From: Rhea pennata
Lineage: Eukaryota > Chordata > Aves > Rheiformes > Rheidae
Reading direction: 5' to 3'
Length of the DNA: 64,000 bases
NCBI RefSeq assembly: GCF_028389875.1
Contig: NC_084667.1
Span: 58,568,570 to 58,632,569 of the forward strand
Shown piece by piece: positions 40,401 to 49,112 of this stretch. Under the pieces are notes generated by a model. That model was not told where the DNA came from. It saw only the letters and a program-made list of their open reading frames with translations, and ran no database searches. How positions within the stretch are numbered: the first letter of the stretch is position 1; each line of letters starts with the position of its first letter. Both the position numbers and the translations under genes were made by a program.

Positions 40401-43075
40401 CTGGCTAAAATTCCTGCTAGTCCAACTTAGCTGTGACAATATAAAATACTATATATTTCTTGCATCAAGTTTGAAGTAGACTGGAGAATGTGATGTTCTT
40501 TATAAGGTACTGAGGTGCTTGCAATATCCTTCTTTCAGGGAATAGTAGACTTTCTGTATTCCCTGAATTTACATTCAGGGAATATAAATGAATGTTTCAT
40601 GACCTTCCAAAATCCAGCAAGCACCTTCAGGATGGATGGCCTATTCAATTTAGTAAGCAAGTGTGGGAATTTTAAAAGTACTTAAGTTCTACTTATGTAC
40701 TAGTTCTACTTACGCTCTTTAGGACTTGCGCTCCTAAGGATATGGGCACACAAAGCTATTACTAAAGCTGAAGTTACTGTGTGAACTTATAGCCTGCTAC
40801 TAATGTTGTTTTGTCTGCACATGTGCATACTTTTGCTCCATGTGGAGTATAAGAGAGCTAACATATTTCCTGAGGGGTAGGTTATTTTGCTTTTACCCCT
40901 TGATAAACACATGCATGTGGGCAGCCACTTGGTTCACACTGTGCTAAGTTATTGCTGTGCCCATACTGTATTGCTTAAGTACTCTTGAATTAATCCAACA
41001 TATGCCACCCCGTAATACTGACACAGAGGTATTCAGAGTATTGTTCTTACACTGAAAACTTTTTTTTTTAAGGCAAGAGCACATTACCAGTTTTGTTTTT
41101 TTTTTTAATTGTATTGATTATTCTGACAGTGCTCTAATATTATTTGCCAAGTGTTTTATAAATACTTGGGTTTAGCAATGCTTTTAGTTAAGTTGACACT
41201 TTGTTTTGCAACTGACGGAAGCTGAGATGTCCAGAGACTTCCTTATGGCCATATAATAAAGGAGGATAGCTCTGCTGGAGTGTTTGCATAATTTTTTAAA
41301 TTCTCTGTTTTTAATTCCATCCTTATTCTTTTGAATTTTAAAGGTTTTGTGCTATTAAAATATTTGACCTTAGTGAAACCTGTTTATATTTGAAATAAAT
41401 CTTGTTATAGGTATATAATCCTTATTTAATTTGCATAATTTGTCTTTTTGATTTTTTTTTCTTTTAACTCTAATTTGTTTAATAAAGCGAGTGATAGACA
41501 GTCAAGCAGAGAAACTGAAAGAACTGGACAAAGAAATCCGCCCCTTCCGACAGAACTGGGAGGAGGCTGACAGCATGAAGAGCAGTGTAGAATCCCTCCA
41601 GAACAGAGTGACTGAGCTGGAAAGCGTTGATAAAACTGCAGGGCAAGGAGCTCGAAACACAAGTAAGTGTAAGCACAGTGAACTGAAATGCTACACAGCA
41701 GTTTGTCAAAGGAAAGATGATATCCCTTGAATGTCACTCCCACTGTTTTTTCCCTGTGGAAACATCAATAATGCTAATTCTTCTGATTCTTAAATAGGAA
41801 ACTATTATCACTTTGTTAATGATGTGAGTATCCACCTGAAACTACCTGTTTTGATATCTATTACAGAGGGGGATATTTCATCCAAAGAACAGTAGGAGGT
41901 CTGTTTGCTTGCCGAACAAAATGAAAACTGGAATTTGTCAAGATAGGGTAGATCATATTTAAGAGTTCAAACAATCAGGCCAAGGAACTTAACATTTAAA
42001 TAAAATCATGTAAGATAAGCCTGCTTTACAAGTGCATCTGCCTCCTTGTATTGCATATTGGCCAGCATTGCCAGTATGCAAAGAGAAAGAATAATGTATT
42101 AACTTTCATGCAAGAGAAAGAAAGGTGATGTTAAAAATGAACCCCCTTCCAAACTGGATGGTTATTCTACATCAGAATGTAGAATGATCTACATCATAAT
42201 GTAGAGCTTGTAGGATAATACTTGGCTTGAATTTTCTGTTCTGTTATGATCAACTTTAGATGAGACGCAGCATCTCTTTGAGTAACCAGTGGTGCTTCTG
42301 AATTTTAGAGTGATTATGTAGGATATCAGACTCTTTCTAAGGCCTCCACTGATGATGATGATGATCTACAGATAATGCTATTAACTGTTTTCTCAAAAAA
42401 TGGAAGCCTCTGGTTATATTGCTTATTATGGTGACTGATATATTTTTTAACAATCTTTAGAAAAAGCACTTTTTTCACACTTATCCTTCCCATTTTCTAA
42501 TAGGCCTGCTAGAGACCCAGCTGAGCAGACATGATCAGATGCTGAGTGTTCATGATATTAGGCTGGCTGACATGGACCTTCGATTCCAAGTTTTAGAAAC
42601 AGCCAGTTACAACGGAGTATTAATTTGGAAAATACGAGATTATAAACGTCGGAAGCAAGAGGCAGTCATGGGGAAGACTCTGTCCTTGTACAGCCAGCCC
42701 TTTTATACTGGATACTTTGGATACAAGATGTGTGCCAGAGTTTACCTTAATGGAGATGGCATGGGAAAAGGGACGCACTTGTCACTGTTTTTTGTCATAA
42801 TGCGTGGAGAATATGATGCATTGCTTCCTTGGCCATTTAAACAGAAAGTGACTCTTATGCTAATGGATCAGGGACCGTCTCGACGCCACTTAGGAGATGC
42901 CTTCAAGCCAGATCCAAACAGCAGCAGTTTCAAGAAGCCAACTGGAGAAATGAACATTGCATCTGGCTGTCCAGTCTTTGTGGCTCAAACTGTTCTAGAG
43001 AATGGAACGTATATTAAAGATGATACTATTTTTATTAAAGTCATAGTGGATACATCGGATCTACCAGACCCCTGA
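15756..43075 (+). CDS. TRAF3: TNF receptor-associated factor 3 (TRAF3), complete coding region in ten exons
   Basis: Cytoplasmic adaptor and RING E3 scaffold. With TRAF2 and cIAP1/2 it keeps the kinase NIK (MAP3K14) degraded and so restrains non-canonical NF-kB. Downstream of TLR and MAVS signalling it recruits TBK1/IKKe for type I interferon induction. The ten coding exons sum to 1704 nt (567 residues plus stop; human has 568). RING of C3HC4 type: C52, C55, C67, H69, C72, C75, C87, C90. TRAF-type zinc fingers span about 105-245, the coiled coil about 265-375, and the MATH/TRAF-C domain about 415-560 (starts near LIWKIRDY; W419). It ends DTSDLPDP as in human. The ATG at 15756 has A at -3 and G at +4 and gives the expected N terminus. 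R117 matches human R118, whose change to W causes a known interferon defect. There are no frameshifts or missing zinc ligands. Residue 502 is P where I recall S in human. The N-terminal 30 residues diverge most. Confidence 0.98.
17761..17790. repeat. 14-bp perfect inverted repeat with 2-nt spacer
   Basis: The left arm tacagctcattttt (17761-17774) and the right arm aaaaatgagctgta (17777-17790) are exact reverse complements separated by 'ca'. Such a short spacer gives a strong hairpin or cruciform in DNA and, in the TRAF3 pre-mRNA, a 14-bp stem. Confidence 0.95.
18303..18505 (+). mobile_element. MIR-type amniote SINE remnant
   Basis: The order of conserved blocks fits the MIR family as it appears in reptiles and birds: a 'catag.actttgcaa' block, 'agatcagtgtgattatctcc' followed by 'gaaatggagctacagagaaa', then ttaagggatttgg, 'aaaacccagatgcctacact' and 'cctttagactactctg'. 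In the family these correspond to 'actttacaaaggagg', 'gaaactgaggcacagagag', 'ttaagtgacttgcc' and 'acccaggtctcctgactcc'. It is heavily diverged, so old. Called by eye. Confidence 0.75.
18893..18944 (+). CDS. TRAF3: TRAF3 coding exon 2 (end of RING)
   Basis: 52-nt exon. The acceptor tttctttctag ends at 18892 and the donor gtattg starts at 18945. Residues 81 (split codon) to 98 read SSSSPKCTACQESIVKDK and supply the last RING zinc ligands C87 and C90. It is too short to show up as an open frame. The donor is non-optimal (gtattg) and the next exon starts with gtattt, so both sides of the junction look donor-like. Confidence 0.95.
19445..19480. repeat. Poly-T tract (31 nt) ending in aacag
   Basis: Thirty-one T followed by aacag. 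Besides being a homopolymer repeat it has the form of a very strong 3' splice site on the + strand (see findings). Confidence 0.9.
20592..20617. repeat. Poly-A tract (26 nt)
   Basis: Homopolymer run in the TRAF3 intron. No retrocopy body is recognisable upstream and no clear target-site duplication was seen. Confidence 0.9.
21145..21249 (+). CDS. TRAF3: TRAF3 coding exon 3 (linker into zinc fingers)
   Basis: 105 nt, phase 0 at both ends. The acceptor gattttcag ends at 21144 and donor gtaagt starts at 21250. Residues 99-133, beginning VFKDNCCRRELLALQIYCRN. It includes C104, C105 and C116 and the conserved R117 that corresponds to human R118. Confidence 0.95.
21250..22207 (+). other. TRAF3 intron between coding exons 3 and 4
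   Basis: GT-AG intron of 958 nt, AT-rich, with no repeat or gene recognised. Confidence 0.9.
22208..22375 (+). CDS. TRAF3: TRAF3 coding exon 4 (TRAF-type zinc fingers)
   Basis: 168 nt, phase 0 at both ends. The acceptor atctttcag ends at 22207 and donor gtgcag starts at 22376. Residues 134-189 include THLKTDCQFEELPC, the RADCKEK block, DHVEKTCKYRETTC and CKSQVPMITLQ, with the alternating Cys/His spacing of TRAF zinc fingers. The open frame extends beyond both ends, but the family alignment fixes the exon limits. Confidence 0.95.
22515..22745 (-). mobile_element. CR1 LINE 3' fragment, minus strand
   Basis: It starts with 'cacagaatcacagaatagtt', the complement of the CR1 3'-terminal microsatellite (attctgtgattctgtg), followed by 'cagggacctctgaagatcat' and ctggtccagccctcc, and then the complement of the CR1 3' body ('ggtggagactccacagtatc', acctgttgcagtgttcaa). 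It is shorter and more diverged than the copy at 105-510. The 3' microsatellite end is intact, which fixes the left boundary. Confidence 0.9.
26705..26727 (+). promoter_or_regulatory. Candidate recursive splice site or 17-nt microexon
   Basis: A pyrimidine tract ending in tttctttctag (AG at 26720-26721) is followed at once by the consensus donor gtaagt (26722-26727). A second AG acceptor, attattgtag, ends at 26704. The motif can work either as a zero-length recursive splice site or as the ends of a 17-nt microexon. It is on the same strand as TRAF3, 84 nt upstream of coding exon 5. Only the motif is seen; use is inferred. Confidence 0.35.
26806..26886 (+). CDS. TRAF3: TRAF3 coding exon 5 (zinc finger)
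   Basis: 81 nt, phase 0 at both ends. The acceptor cctctgtag ends at 26805 and donor gtaaga starts at 26887. Residues 190-216: KHEDADCPCVMVSCPHKC followed by SVKTLMRSE. Too short to give an open-frame call, but identified by alignment with the known TRAF3 zinc-finger block. Confidence 0.95.
26887..29564 (+). other. TRAF3 intron between coding exons 5 and 6
   Basis: GT-AG intron of 2.7 kb, AT-rich. No repeat family or gene recognised. Its last part (about 29360-29460) is rich in TG/TA. Confidence 0.9.
29565..29639 (+). CDS. TRAF3: TRAF3 coding exon 6: 75-nt cassette exon (zinc finger)
   Basis: 75 nt, phase 0 at both ends. The acceptor cctattgcag ends at 29564 and donor gtcagt starts at 29640. 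Residues 217-241: LNAHLSECINAPSTCSFK followed by RYGCTFQ. It matches, in length and position, the human exon 8 segment (residues 218-242) that is absent from the 543-residue isoform. In activated human T cells this exon is skipped, which affects non-canonical NF-kB. Skipping here would keep the frame. Confidence 0.95.
29640..31431 (+). other. TRAF3 intron between coding exons 6 and 7
   Basis: GT-AG intron of 1.8 kb. It includes an AT-rich TATG/TATA stretch at about 30580-30645. No gene recognised. Confidence 0.9.
31432..31524 (+). CDS. TRAF3: TRAF3 coding exon 7 (end of zinc fingers, start of coiled coil)
   Basis: 93 nt, phase 0 at both ends. The acceptor ttgtcacag ends at 31431 and donor gtatat starts at 31525. 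Residues 242-272 begin GTNQQIKAHEASSAVQHV and end with EWSNALENK, entering the coiled coil. Exons 5-7 together are 249 nt (83 residues), the exact block missing in the 485-residue human isoform. Confidence 0.95.
31525..36142 (+). other. TRAF3 intron between coding exons 7 and 8
   Basis: GT-AG intron of 4.6 kb. It contains a 21-nt poly-T run (31595-31615) and a (TG)/(TATC)-type low-complexity stretch (34653-34733). No gene recognised. Confidence 0.9.
34653..34733. repeat. TG/TATATC simple repeat
   Basis: A short (TG)n followed by repeats of tatatctatatc and ending in acacacat. The two ends are partly self-complementary (tgtgtgtatata against tatatacata..cacaca), so the block can fold back on itself. 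Confidence 0.85.
36143..36283 (+). CDS. TRAF3: TRAF3 coding exon 8 (coiled coil)
   Basis: 141 nt, phase 0 at both ends. The acceptor ttttttccag ends at 36142 and donor gtaaga starts at 36284. Residues 273-319 include VALLQNESLEKNKSIQTLHN and RQKEMLRNNESKILHLQ, a heptad-like segment of the TRAF3 coiled coil used for trimerisation. Confidence 0.95.
37960..38155. repeat. Polypyrimidine block with perfect 37-bp x 4 minisatellite
   Basis: The + strand is essentially all C and T for almost 200 nt. Inside it, a 37-bp unit starting tttctcttcttcttcttctt is repeated four times without a mismatch (37999-38035, 38036-38072, 38073-38109, 38110-38146). Partial units and imperfect TTCT repeats lie on the left. 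On the minus strand it translates as runs of K, R and E in several frames, which is a composition artefact. Confidence 0.95.
39455..39600 (+). mobile_element. Old amniote retroposon remnant
   Basis: The blocks tatttatttattgtatttg, gggccaagaggtcccaatta, gaaatcagagc, gaggcactgtgcaaacc and ccttggagagttta follow, in order, a repeat common in turtle and crocodile genomes ('gcacctagaggccccaatca', gagatcagggcc, ggcactgtacaaac, ccccgaagagctta). It is old and diverged. I know the motif but not its formal family name, so the class is uncertain. Confidence 0.6.
40557..40584. repeat. 12-bp perfect hairpin with 4-nt loop
   Basis: The arms tattccctgaat (40557-40568) and attcagggaata (40573-40584) are exact reverse complements with loop ttac. 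A third copy of the arm core (ttcagggaata) lies just upstream at about 40535-40545. Confidence 0.9.
41488..41662 (+). CDS. TRAF3: TRAF3 coding exon 9 (coiled coil)
   Basis: 175 nt, entering in phase 0 and leaving in phase 1. The acceptor ends ..tttaataaag at 41487 and donor gtaagt starts at 41663. Residues 320-377 begin RVIDSQAEKLKELDKEIRPF and continue through MKSSVESLQNRVTELESV. The acceptor is unusual: the polypyrimidine tract is interrupted by aataa immediately before the AG. Confidence 0.95.
41663..42503 (+). other. TRAF3 intron between coding exons 9 and 10
   Basis: GT-AG intron of 841 nt. It contains two short hairpins in tandem (42164-42205). Otherwise nothing recognisable. Confidence 0.9.
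42164..42205. repeat. Two tandem hairpins sharing a ctacat/atgtag stem
   Basis: Hairpin 1 has a 9-bp stem (attctacat 42164-42172, atgtagaat 42177-42185) and a 4-nt loop. Hairpin 2 has a 7-bp stem (tctacat 42188-42194, atgtaga 42199-42205) and a 4-nt loop. The second looks like a duplicate of the first. Confidence 0.85.
42504..43075 (+). CDS. TRAF3: TRAF3 coding exon 10 (MATH/TRAF-C domain and stop codon)
   Basis: The acceptor attttctaatag ends at 42503. Residues 378 (split codon) to 567 and TGA at 43073-43075. The exon carries the end of the coiled coil (LSRHDQMLSVHDIRLADM) and the whole MATH domain that binds receptor tails and adaptors such as CD40 and NIK: LIWKIRDY at 417-424, the YSQPFYTGYFGYKMCARVYL block, and LGDAFKPDPNSSSFKKP. 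It is nearly identical to human over its length, showing strong purifying selection. Confidence 0.97.
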
Positions 43076-46000
43076 CATACAATGGGGGAGGCAGATTAAG
43101 CAGAAGACAACTCCGTTTGGGGGTTTTATATCAGTTTGTCTTCAATCAGAGGTTTTAAAGCTCACAGAACCACCTTGTGGAACAGAAGGAAGAGTTTGAA
43201 GGCATAACTGCATAGGGTCCAATTGCGAAAGTAGCAACACATTAAGAAATCATACCATGGTATATTTTTTAATAGAACTAGAAACACTTAAGCTCTGAAG
43301 AATCATTTATCCCTCATGAGGATAATGATTATGGTCAGAGGGGATTTTTTTTTAACTTATTAATGATCAATAGTCAATTGGAGGTGAAAAGACATATACA
43401 GTATGTGCTGAATAAATTACTGACTCTTATTCCTTTAAGCTAGAATTAAAAACAAAGAAGTTCACATGTGGGCTAGCTGGAAATTGTCAGCATGTTAAAA
43501 GAAGAAATGATGAAGTAATGTTGCAATTATGGTATTATTTGAAAAACTGAGGTGCAATCTTGTCTGAAATATAGTATATTGTCTTTTTAAGGCCTCATCT
43601 GGTCTCTGTTTTAATAATTACTTTGCCAGAAGATCTTGGAAAAGTATCCATGTCTTCTTAAAAGTAACTGAATCAAAATCATATTTTTATTTAAAGTTCT
43701 ATTGTTACAGAAAACATTTTATTTTAAAACTGTTGATAGACTGATATTTCTTGGAAGAAAAATAGAAGATACCAAACACTGGTTATCACTTGTGATAGGA
43801 AAAAAAACTATTCAATTCTGTTATTTCTCGTTAGAAATGTAAACCTACAATATATGTCGTAGTTAATGACACTATTTCAAAATTAAGGAAAAATCACTCA
43901 TGGATGCTGTGCATCATTATCAGATATATAATTGTTTTCACCCTAAAATAGGGCATTTGTTGAACTTTGGAGTTCTAAACGGAATCCTGTACATTTTTTA
44001 AAGTTCTGCCCCATGCTTTCCAATCAAGCTATATATGTTGCACATTATGCTGTCAGCACTATATAGTATTTTCAGTATTGGGGAGGAGGAGTAGTGCTGA
44101 AAAGAAGCCTGTATGTTTGTTCTGTACTAGCAATCATTGCTTCTTTAAGGACAAATCAGCAATGTCTTAATGCAGTGATGGTGACTTGCATGCATACATG
44201 TGCCTTAGATGTGCTATGCTGCTTATAAACCACAGCTTTTTATTCAGATTAATTCTGATAACTGAAATGGTAGTTTAATTGGACGTCAGGCATAATGTTT
44301 AGCCTTATCTTCAGAGCCCTTAGGTATCTTATGATGTGCAAAATAGAAGCCCAAGTCCATTTCTTTTGGTCACTGCAGCTTCTGTGGCTTGGCCATGGCG
44401 AAATCTATCTTTAATCAGGTGCTGGAATGTTATGCTCAGTGCTCCTATGGAGCTTGGACTAGACAGTCTCCGTGGCCAGTGAGAAGGAAGGCAACATTTT
44501 TCCTCTAATGCCTGTGGTTGGAAAGTAGCATGGCTTTAAACGGACTCGTGAGAATTCTGTGGGCTATGAATGTATACGCTCATGGCAGCTTCTCATAGCA
44601 GACAAGCATCCTAACAGGGAATGCACAGGCTTCCTTCTTGTAACAGCCTGAACTTCATGGAAAGCATTTGCAAGCCCTGAAACATGCTGATTGCAACTGC
44701 TGTGTTCATCTGCTTCTATTTAATAGTCTGTGACAAGCAAATCTAGGGACATACCCTGATTGTGGTGCTTTTTAAAATCCGAGAACCGCTTAAACAGAGC
44801 TGACTTGCACCACTGTGTTTCGCCTTTGTGGGCTTGAAAGAAGAGGGTGCACCTTAGTCTTTACTATCAGGTTGTGTCAGCTCCTACTTTTTGAGGCATA
44901 GTCACGATTTTTGTCTAAGGTGCAGTTGAATTCATGCCTTTGTATTTCAGCTTGTCTTTGCTGTTGTCTTTTTTGGCTGTGCCTTCACACACAGTGCCTG
45001 CAAGAAGTATTTATGATTATACAATGCATGCTAAGTGATCTTCATGGGTTTTCCAGGCACCTGCTAGAATACTGCCTGCTACTGACAGTCAGAGCCCTCA
45101 GTAGCAACTTGTCTTCCTGTTCTTGCCTTCCATTGTCCAGGTACTGTATTTCCTTTATGGTACATAGCTGTCAACCGGTGCAAGCTAAAATATGGAGGCA
45201 TGTGCTGGCACTTCTAGCACAGAAGGAGGACATTCTGCACAAGAGACAAGTATCTATAGATATACCCATGTCTGTATCTCTAGATATAATTATATGGCAC
45301 TTGCAGTTTTATGCAGGCTGCATAAACAAACCCATCACTTAGGCTTTTGGGCGAAGGTTTGCTCAACTTGTGTCATTTTAATAATTGTGAATGTGGGCAG
45401 CTGAGCTTTTGTGTTTGTGCATCACAGAATTTTACTGAAAACAGGATTCCCAAGTGGAAATGTCCAAAGGACTCTCCTCCCATTGCTAATGCATGTCTTG
45501 TAAACTTAAATGTTTGGCCATCTCAAAAGAGTTTATATCCTGTTTCTGTCTGGGACTTGGAGGAGAATTCTGGTATAAGCATGGCCCGGCATGTTTTGCA
45601 GGTTTCTGACCGCAGTTTCCAACTCCTGTGACAGAATTGTGCTTCTAAATCCAGGCTCTTTTAAAGAGGAGGAAAAAGAGTTTCCAGCCTTTATGATTGA
45701 AAGAGGACTTAGAACAAGAGAAGAGTGTAAACTAATAGGGAAGTCTTCCTGAGTCTGCACACAGCCTAAACCAGTAGCTTTAAGAGATCTGAATATCCCC
45801 TCTTAGTGGGATATTGACTCAGAAACTTCATAGAGAAGTTTAAATATGAACACTGCTAACTATATTAATGCCGATCACTGTAGCAGAAACATCAGTCACT
45901 GTTCTTGTTTCACAGATCTCTATGCTGCTTTCCACATCTCCCAAGTGCCAAAAGCACCAGCTGCCAAAATCTTCAGCTTCACTTGGGCAGCTTTTATAAT

Positions 46001-47843
46001 GCAGTAATGTGCTATCAATATAAAAATATTTTTGCATATATGCTTTTTATCACAGTTAATAAAATGGAGGCCTACTGCACTTATTTTGTAAAACTACATG
46101 AAGCTGCCAGAGAATTTCCAGTTTGCCAACCCTGCATACTGTGAAATCCAGGATCTTGCTACAAAACATAAACACCGCCTGCTGTGGAATACCTGAAGCC
46201 TTGACTGTAACACCCCTTTTTCTGCAGAACTAGCAGACCGTCTCTGTACAGTTCTTACTGTGTACATATAAATGGTTTTCCTCTGCTTTCCAGCAAGGAT
46301 TATGTAGCATTTTGTGAAAACAGGGCCACTGTATATTCTCTAAATTGAAAAGAAAGATGCCTGGTGCTTTACACAACACTTCAAATTATTTAAAACTTTT
46401 TCTCTCATCATTGATACACCCTTTCTTGTTTTCCTGTTTATTCTGACCAGGTATCCAAACTTCTTTAGGGACTGTCTACATAAAATGGTTCATAGGGCAA
46501 CAGTCTGCCCCTAGATACTCTCTTGAAACCCACTTGAATTGTGTGGGGTGCCATGAGCGTATGGGGGTCCCGGAGTATTTGCTTTATCATGAATAGGATT
46601 TCTTCAGTGGAACCTCCCCCACCCCCCGCCTAGTAATTCTTAGCAGTGCACAACTGAAGTCTGTTGCTTTAGTGATGACTCTCCAAGTAACGTACATGTC
46701 TCTCCCATTTCTAGCTTTGTCTAGGCAGATTCCAAGGTGTGAGAAGCTGGATGTTGCCCTTTTTATACACTGTTCAGTATGGGGTGTGCGTATCCTTCAT
46801 TTAGGAAGTCTGGAATTCTAAAACAGGATGAAACTACTTCAGTGTTTAAAGACCAACCTGCGATCATTATGCACGACCATGTCTGCATTAATTCTCTGAT
46901 CTTATTAAAGGGGTCTTGTTTCAGTTACTGTCTGCATGGTACACCTTCATGACTTAAGCTGACTTAAGTCAACTGCTGACTTATATTATGCAATGTTGAT
47001 TTCAGCCTTGTACTGTAAATGTTCTTCACAAAGAGAACGTGCAATAGGAAAAAGCGAAGAGTGGCATAATTTTGATTGAAAATGTTGTGGGTAACGTGCT
47101 AGTTGTCTTATAAATATGAAATACAGTTCAATTTACTTTTTTGGTGGGTTTTCCTACATGGAAAAGGAAAGTCGAAGATATGTGCCTGTTTCTGTGCCTG
47201 GTGAATTTCTCAAATGCAAAGATAAGAGATCCGTGTTAATTGTAATTTACGTGTTGAACCCATGTTAGGTTGTGATTGTATTGTTCGTTTTTCTCAGCTT
47301 GCCACAATTATGGGTTGTTGAGATCGAGTTTAAAAGCTACCACCTATTTGTATCTGTATTCCATCATGTGGAATAGGCATTTCACCAACAATGCAGTGGT
47401 TTGGGTTTAGGGTTGTTTTTTATTTATTTTATCTTTTTTACGTAATGGTGCTGTTTGGTCTAAGACAGGGGCATCTAGAGAGTGACATGAAAAGTTGCCT
47501 GCACCTCAGAAGAGTAAAAAATGTTACTGCAGTATTGATGCCTTGATATGTTTTAACTATGCAAATATACAAATAGGTGAGGGGGGAAAATTCTTGGGTT
47601 GCATACCTAGTTTTTTATTTTTTGCTCCTTATAATAGTCATATATGTGCAGGTGCATACATACACATACACACAGACACACATGCACATATATATGCAAA
47701 GGCTTTATGTACAAGTGATGAAACAAAACCCTAATCCCCCAGGTTATATTTAATCAAGTGGTGCAAACGTAACTTGCTGCTGCTAAGGGAGCATCTGGGC
47801 TAAGGGCAAACTTTAGATTCCCATCCTCCAGGTTTGAAGACCT

Positions 47844-47863
47844 ATGTGTGTGTGTGTGTGTAC

Positions 47864-47903
<40 letters not shown>
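47844..47903. repeat. (TG)n(TA)n microsatellite in the TRAF3 3' UTR
   Basis: About nine TG units, then acatatatatatatataca and a second pure TA run of about 20 nt. The alternating purine-pyrimidine DNA can adopt Z or cruciform forms, and the UA run in RNA is self-complementary. Confidence 0.9.
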
Positions 47904-48299
47904 CAAAAAAGCTGTTATCAAATGGGAAATGAGCAGTTTGCTTAGCCTCTCTGAAGACCTTGGAATGTCATCTAGGACACATGTCCTTCCTCATACTCAG
48001 CTAATTAGGAGATTCATGTATTTTAAACAAATATCGTTATGGGCATCTTGTTAATTGCAAATTTAGTCTTTTTTTAATCTGGGAGCAAAAGTGATAAAAA
48101 GCAGCTGGACCTCCTTCTGGAATTCCTATCCTGTTCAGTCAATACCTCTATATTCTGATTGATCCAGAAATCATAGCTACTGCAATAAAAAAAAATCAAT
48201 TCTGGAATTTGGTCTGTCTGAAAATAGTTTTAGTGCTATGTACAGTGTAGTAACCACTTTGTCTCTGCAAACATTCTCTTATAGCAAGTACTATTTGTC

Positions 48300-48420
48300 T
48301 TTTCTGGAAAAAGGAAATGGAGGCCAAGAAATGAAGTGACTTGCCTAGAGTCACAAATTCCAGGAGTCTCCTGGAGCCAGGGCTAAATGAAAGGTTCCAG
48401 TTCCCTAGTGTTATGTTACA
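48300..48420 (+). mobile_element. MIR-type SINE remnant
   Basis: The blocks ggaaatggaggccaagaaa, tgaagtgacttgcctagagt, cacaaattccaggagtc and gagccagggctaaat follow the conserved MIR core ('gaaactgaggcacagagag', 'ttaagtgacttgcccaaggt', gagccaggattcgaa). It lies within the inferred TRAF3 3' UTR. Called by eye. Confidence 0.7.
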
Positions 48421-49089
48421 TCACTGGTTTTACTCTTCCAATATATTTGTCTCTTAAAGGAACTGAAAAGCAAGTTGACATACCTTAAAGACCCACATCA
48501 AGACAGTAAGGGCTAGAATTAAAATAGAAGCTGTCATGATTTGGGGTTGTACGTATGTGGTGGCCCAGGCATTGCTAACTACTTAGCTGTACTTCGCACA
48601 ATTTGCAGAGTGGAAGGCCAGCACAACATGTCTGTGTGTATAATAGCAGCAAATGTTGGTGTCCTGCTCTGCTTGCTCAGAACTGGCCAGCAAAATAAGA
48701 CTCCTCTTATACCTTTCTTAACGGAGCAGAGAGAACAATACCATTTTACAGTGGATTAATCTTGGTTCTATCAGCTATAGTGCAACTGACCCTTTCTTGT
48801 GTGTTTGGTTTTTTTTTGTTGTTTTTTCCTTTTCTTTAAACCAAAATATGGAGGGCTTAACTGTTCTTTCCTGCCTTTTAACCCAGGCCTTTGCAGAGAA
48901 GCACCAGATAGATGAGGGTAGTGGAAAACTCTGGAATGCTGATTCAGGGACATCCTCTTAAGATTTAGAAGAGCAAAGATGTACAACATGTAAGGGATCT
49001 GACTATTCCTAGTTCTCTTCTAATGTATGGCAAGACTGCAGCTTTTGTCTTCCATTTCATGATCTTAGTGTAGATACTTGGCTGTTTGA

Positions 49090-49112
49090 TTTTTTTTTTT
49101 TTTTTTTTTTTT
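49090..49112. repeat. Poly-T tract (23 nt)
   Basis: Homopolymer run in the inferred TRAF3 3' UTR, followed after a short G-rich gap by a second T run. Confidence 0.9.

Larger units (their letters stand above)
36284..41487 (+). other. TRAF3 intron between coding exons 8 and 9
   Basis: The largest TRAF3 intron between coding exons (5.2 kb, GT-AG). It holds a 24-nt poly-A run (37622-37645), a 37-bp minisatellite inside a long polypyrimidine block (37960-38155), a 16-nt A run (38911-38926), an old retroposon remnant (about 39455-39600), and a 12-bp hairpin (40557-40584). A weak MIR-like match lies at about 41210-41270. No gene recognised. Confidence 0.9.
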
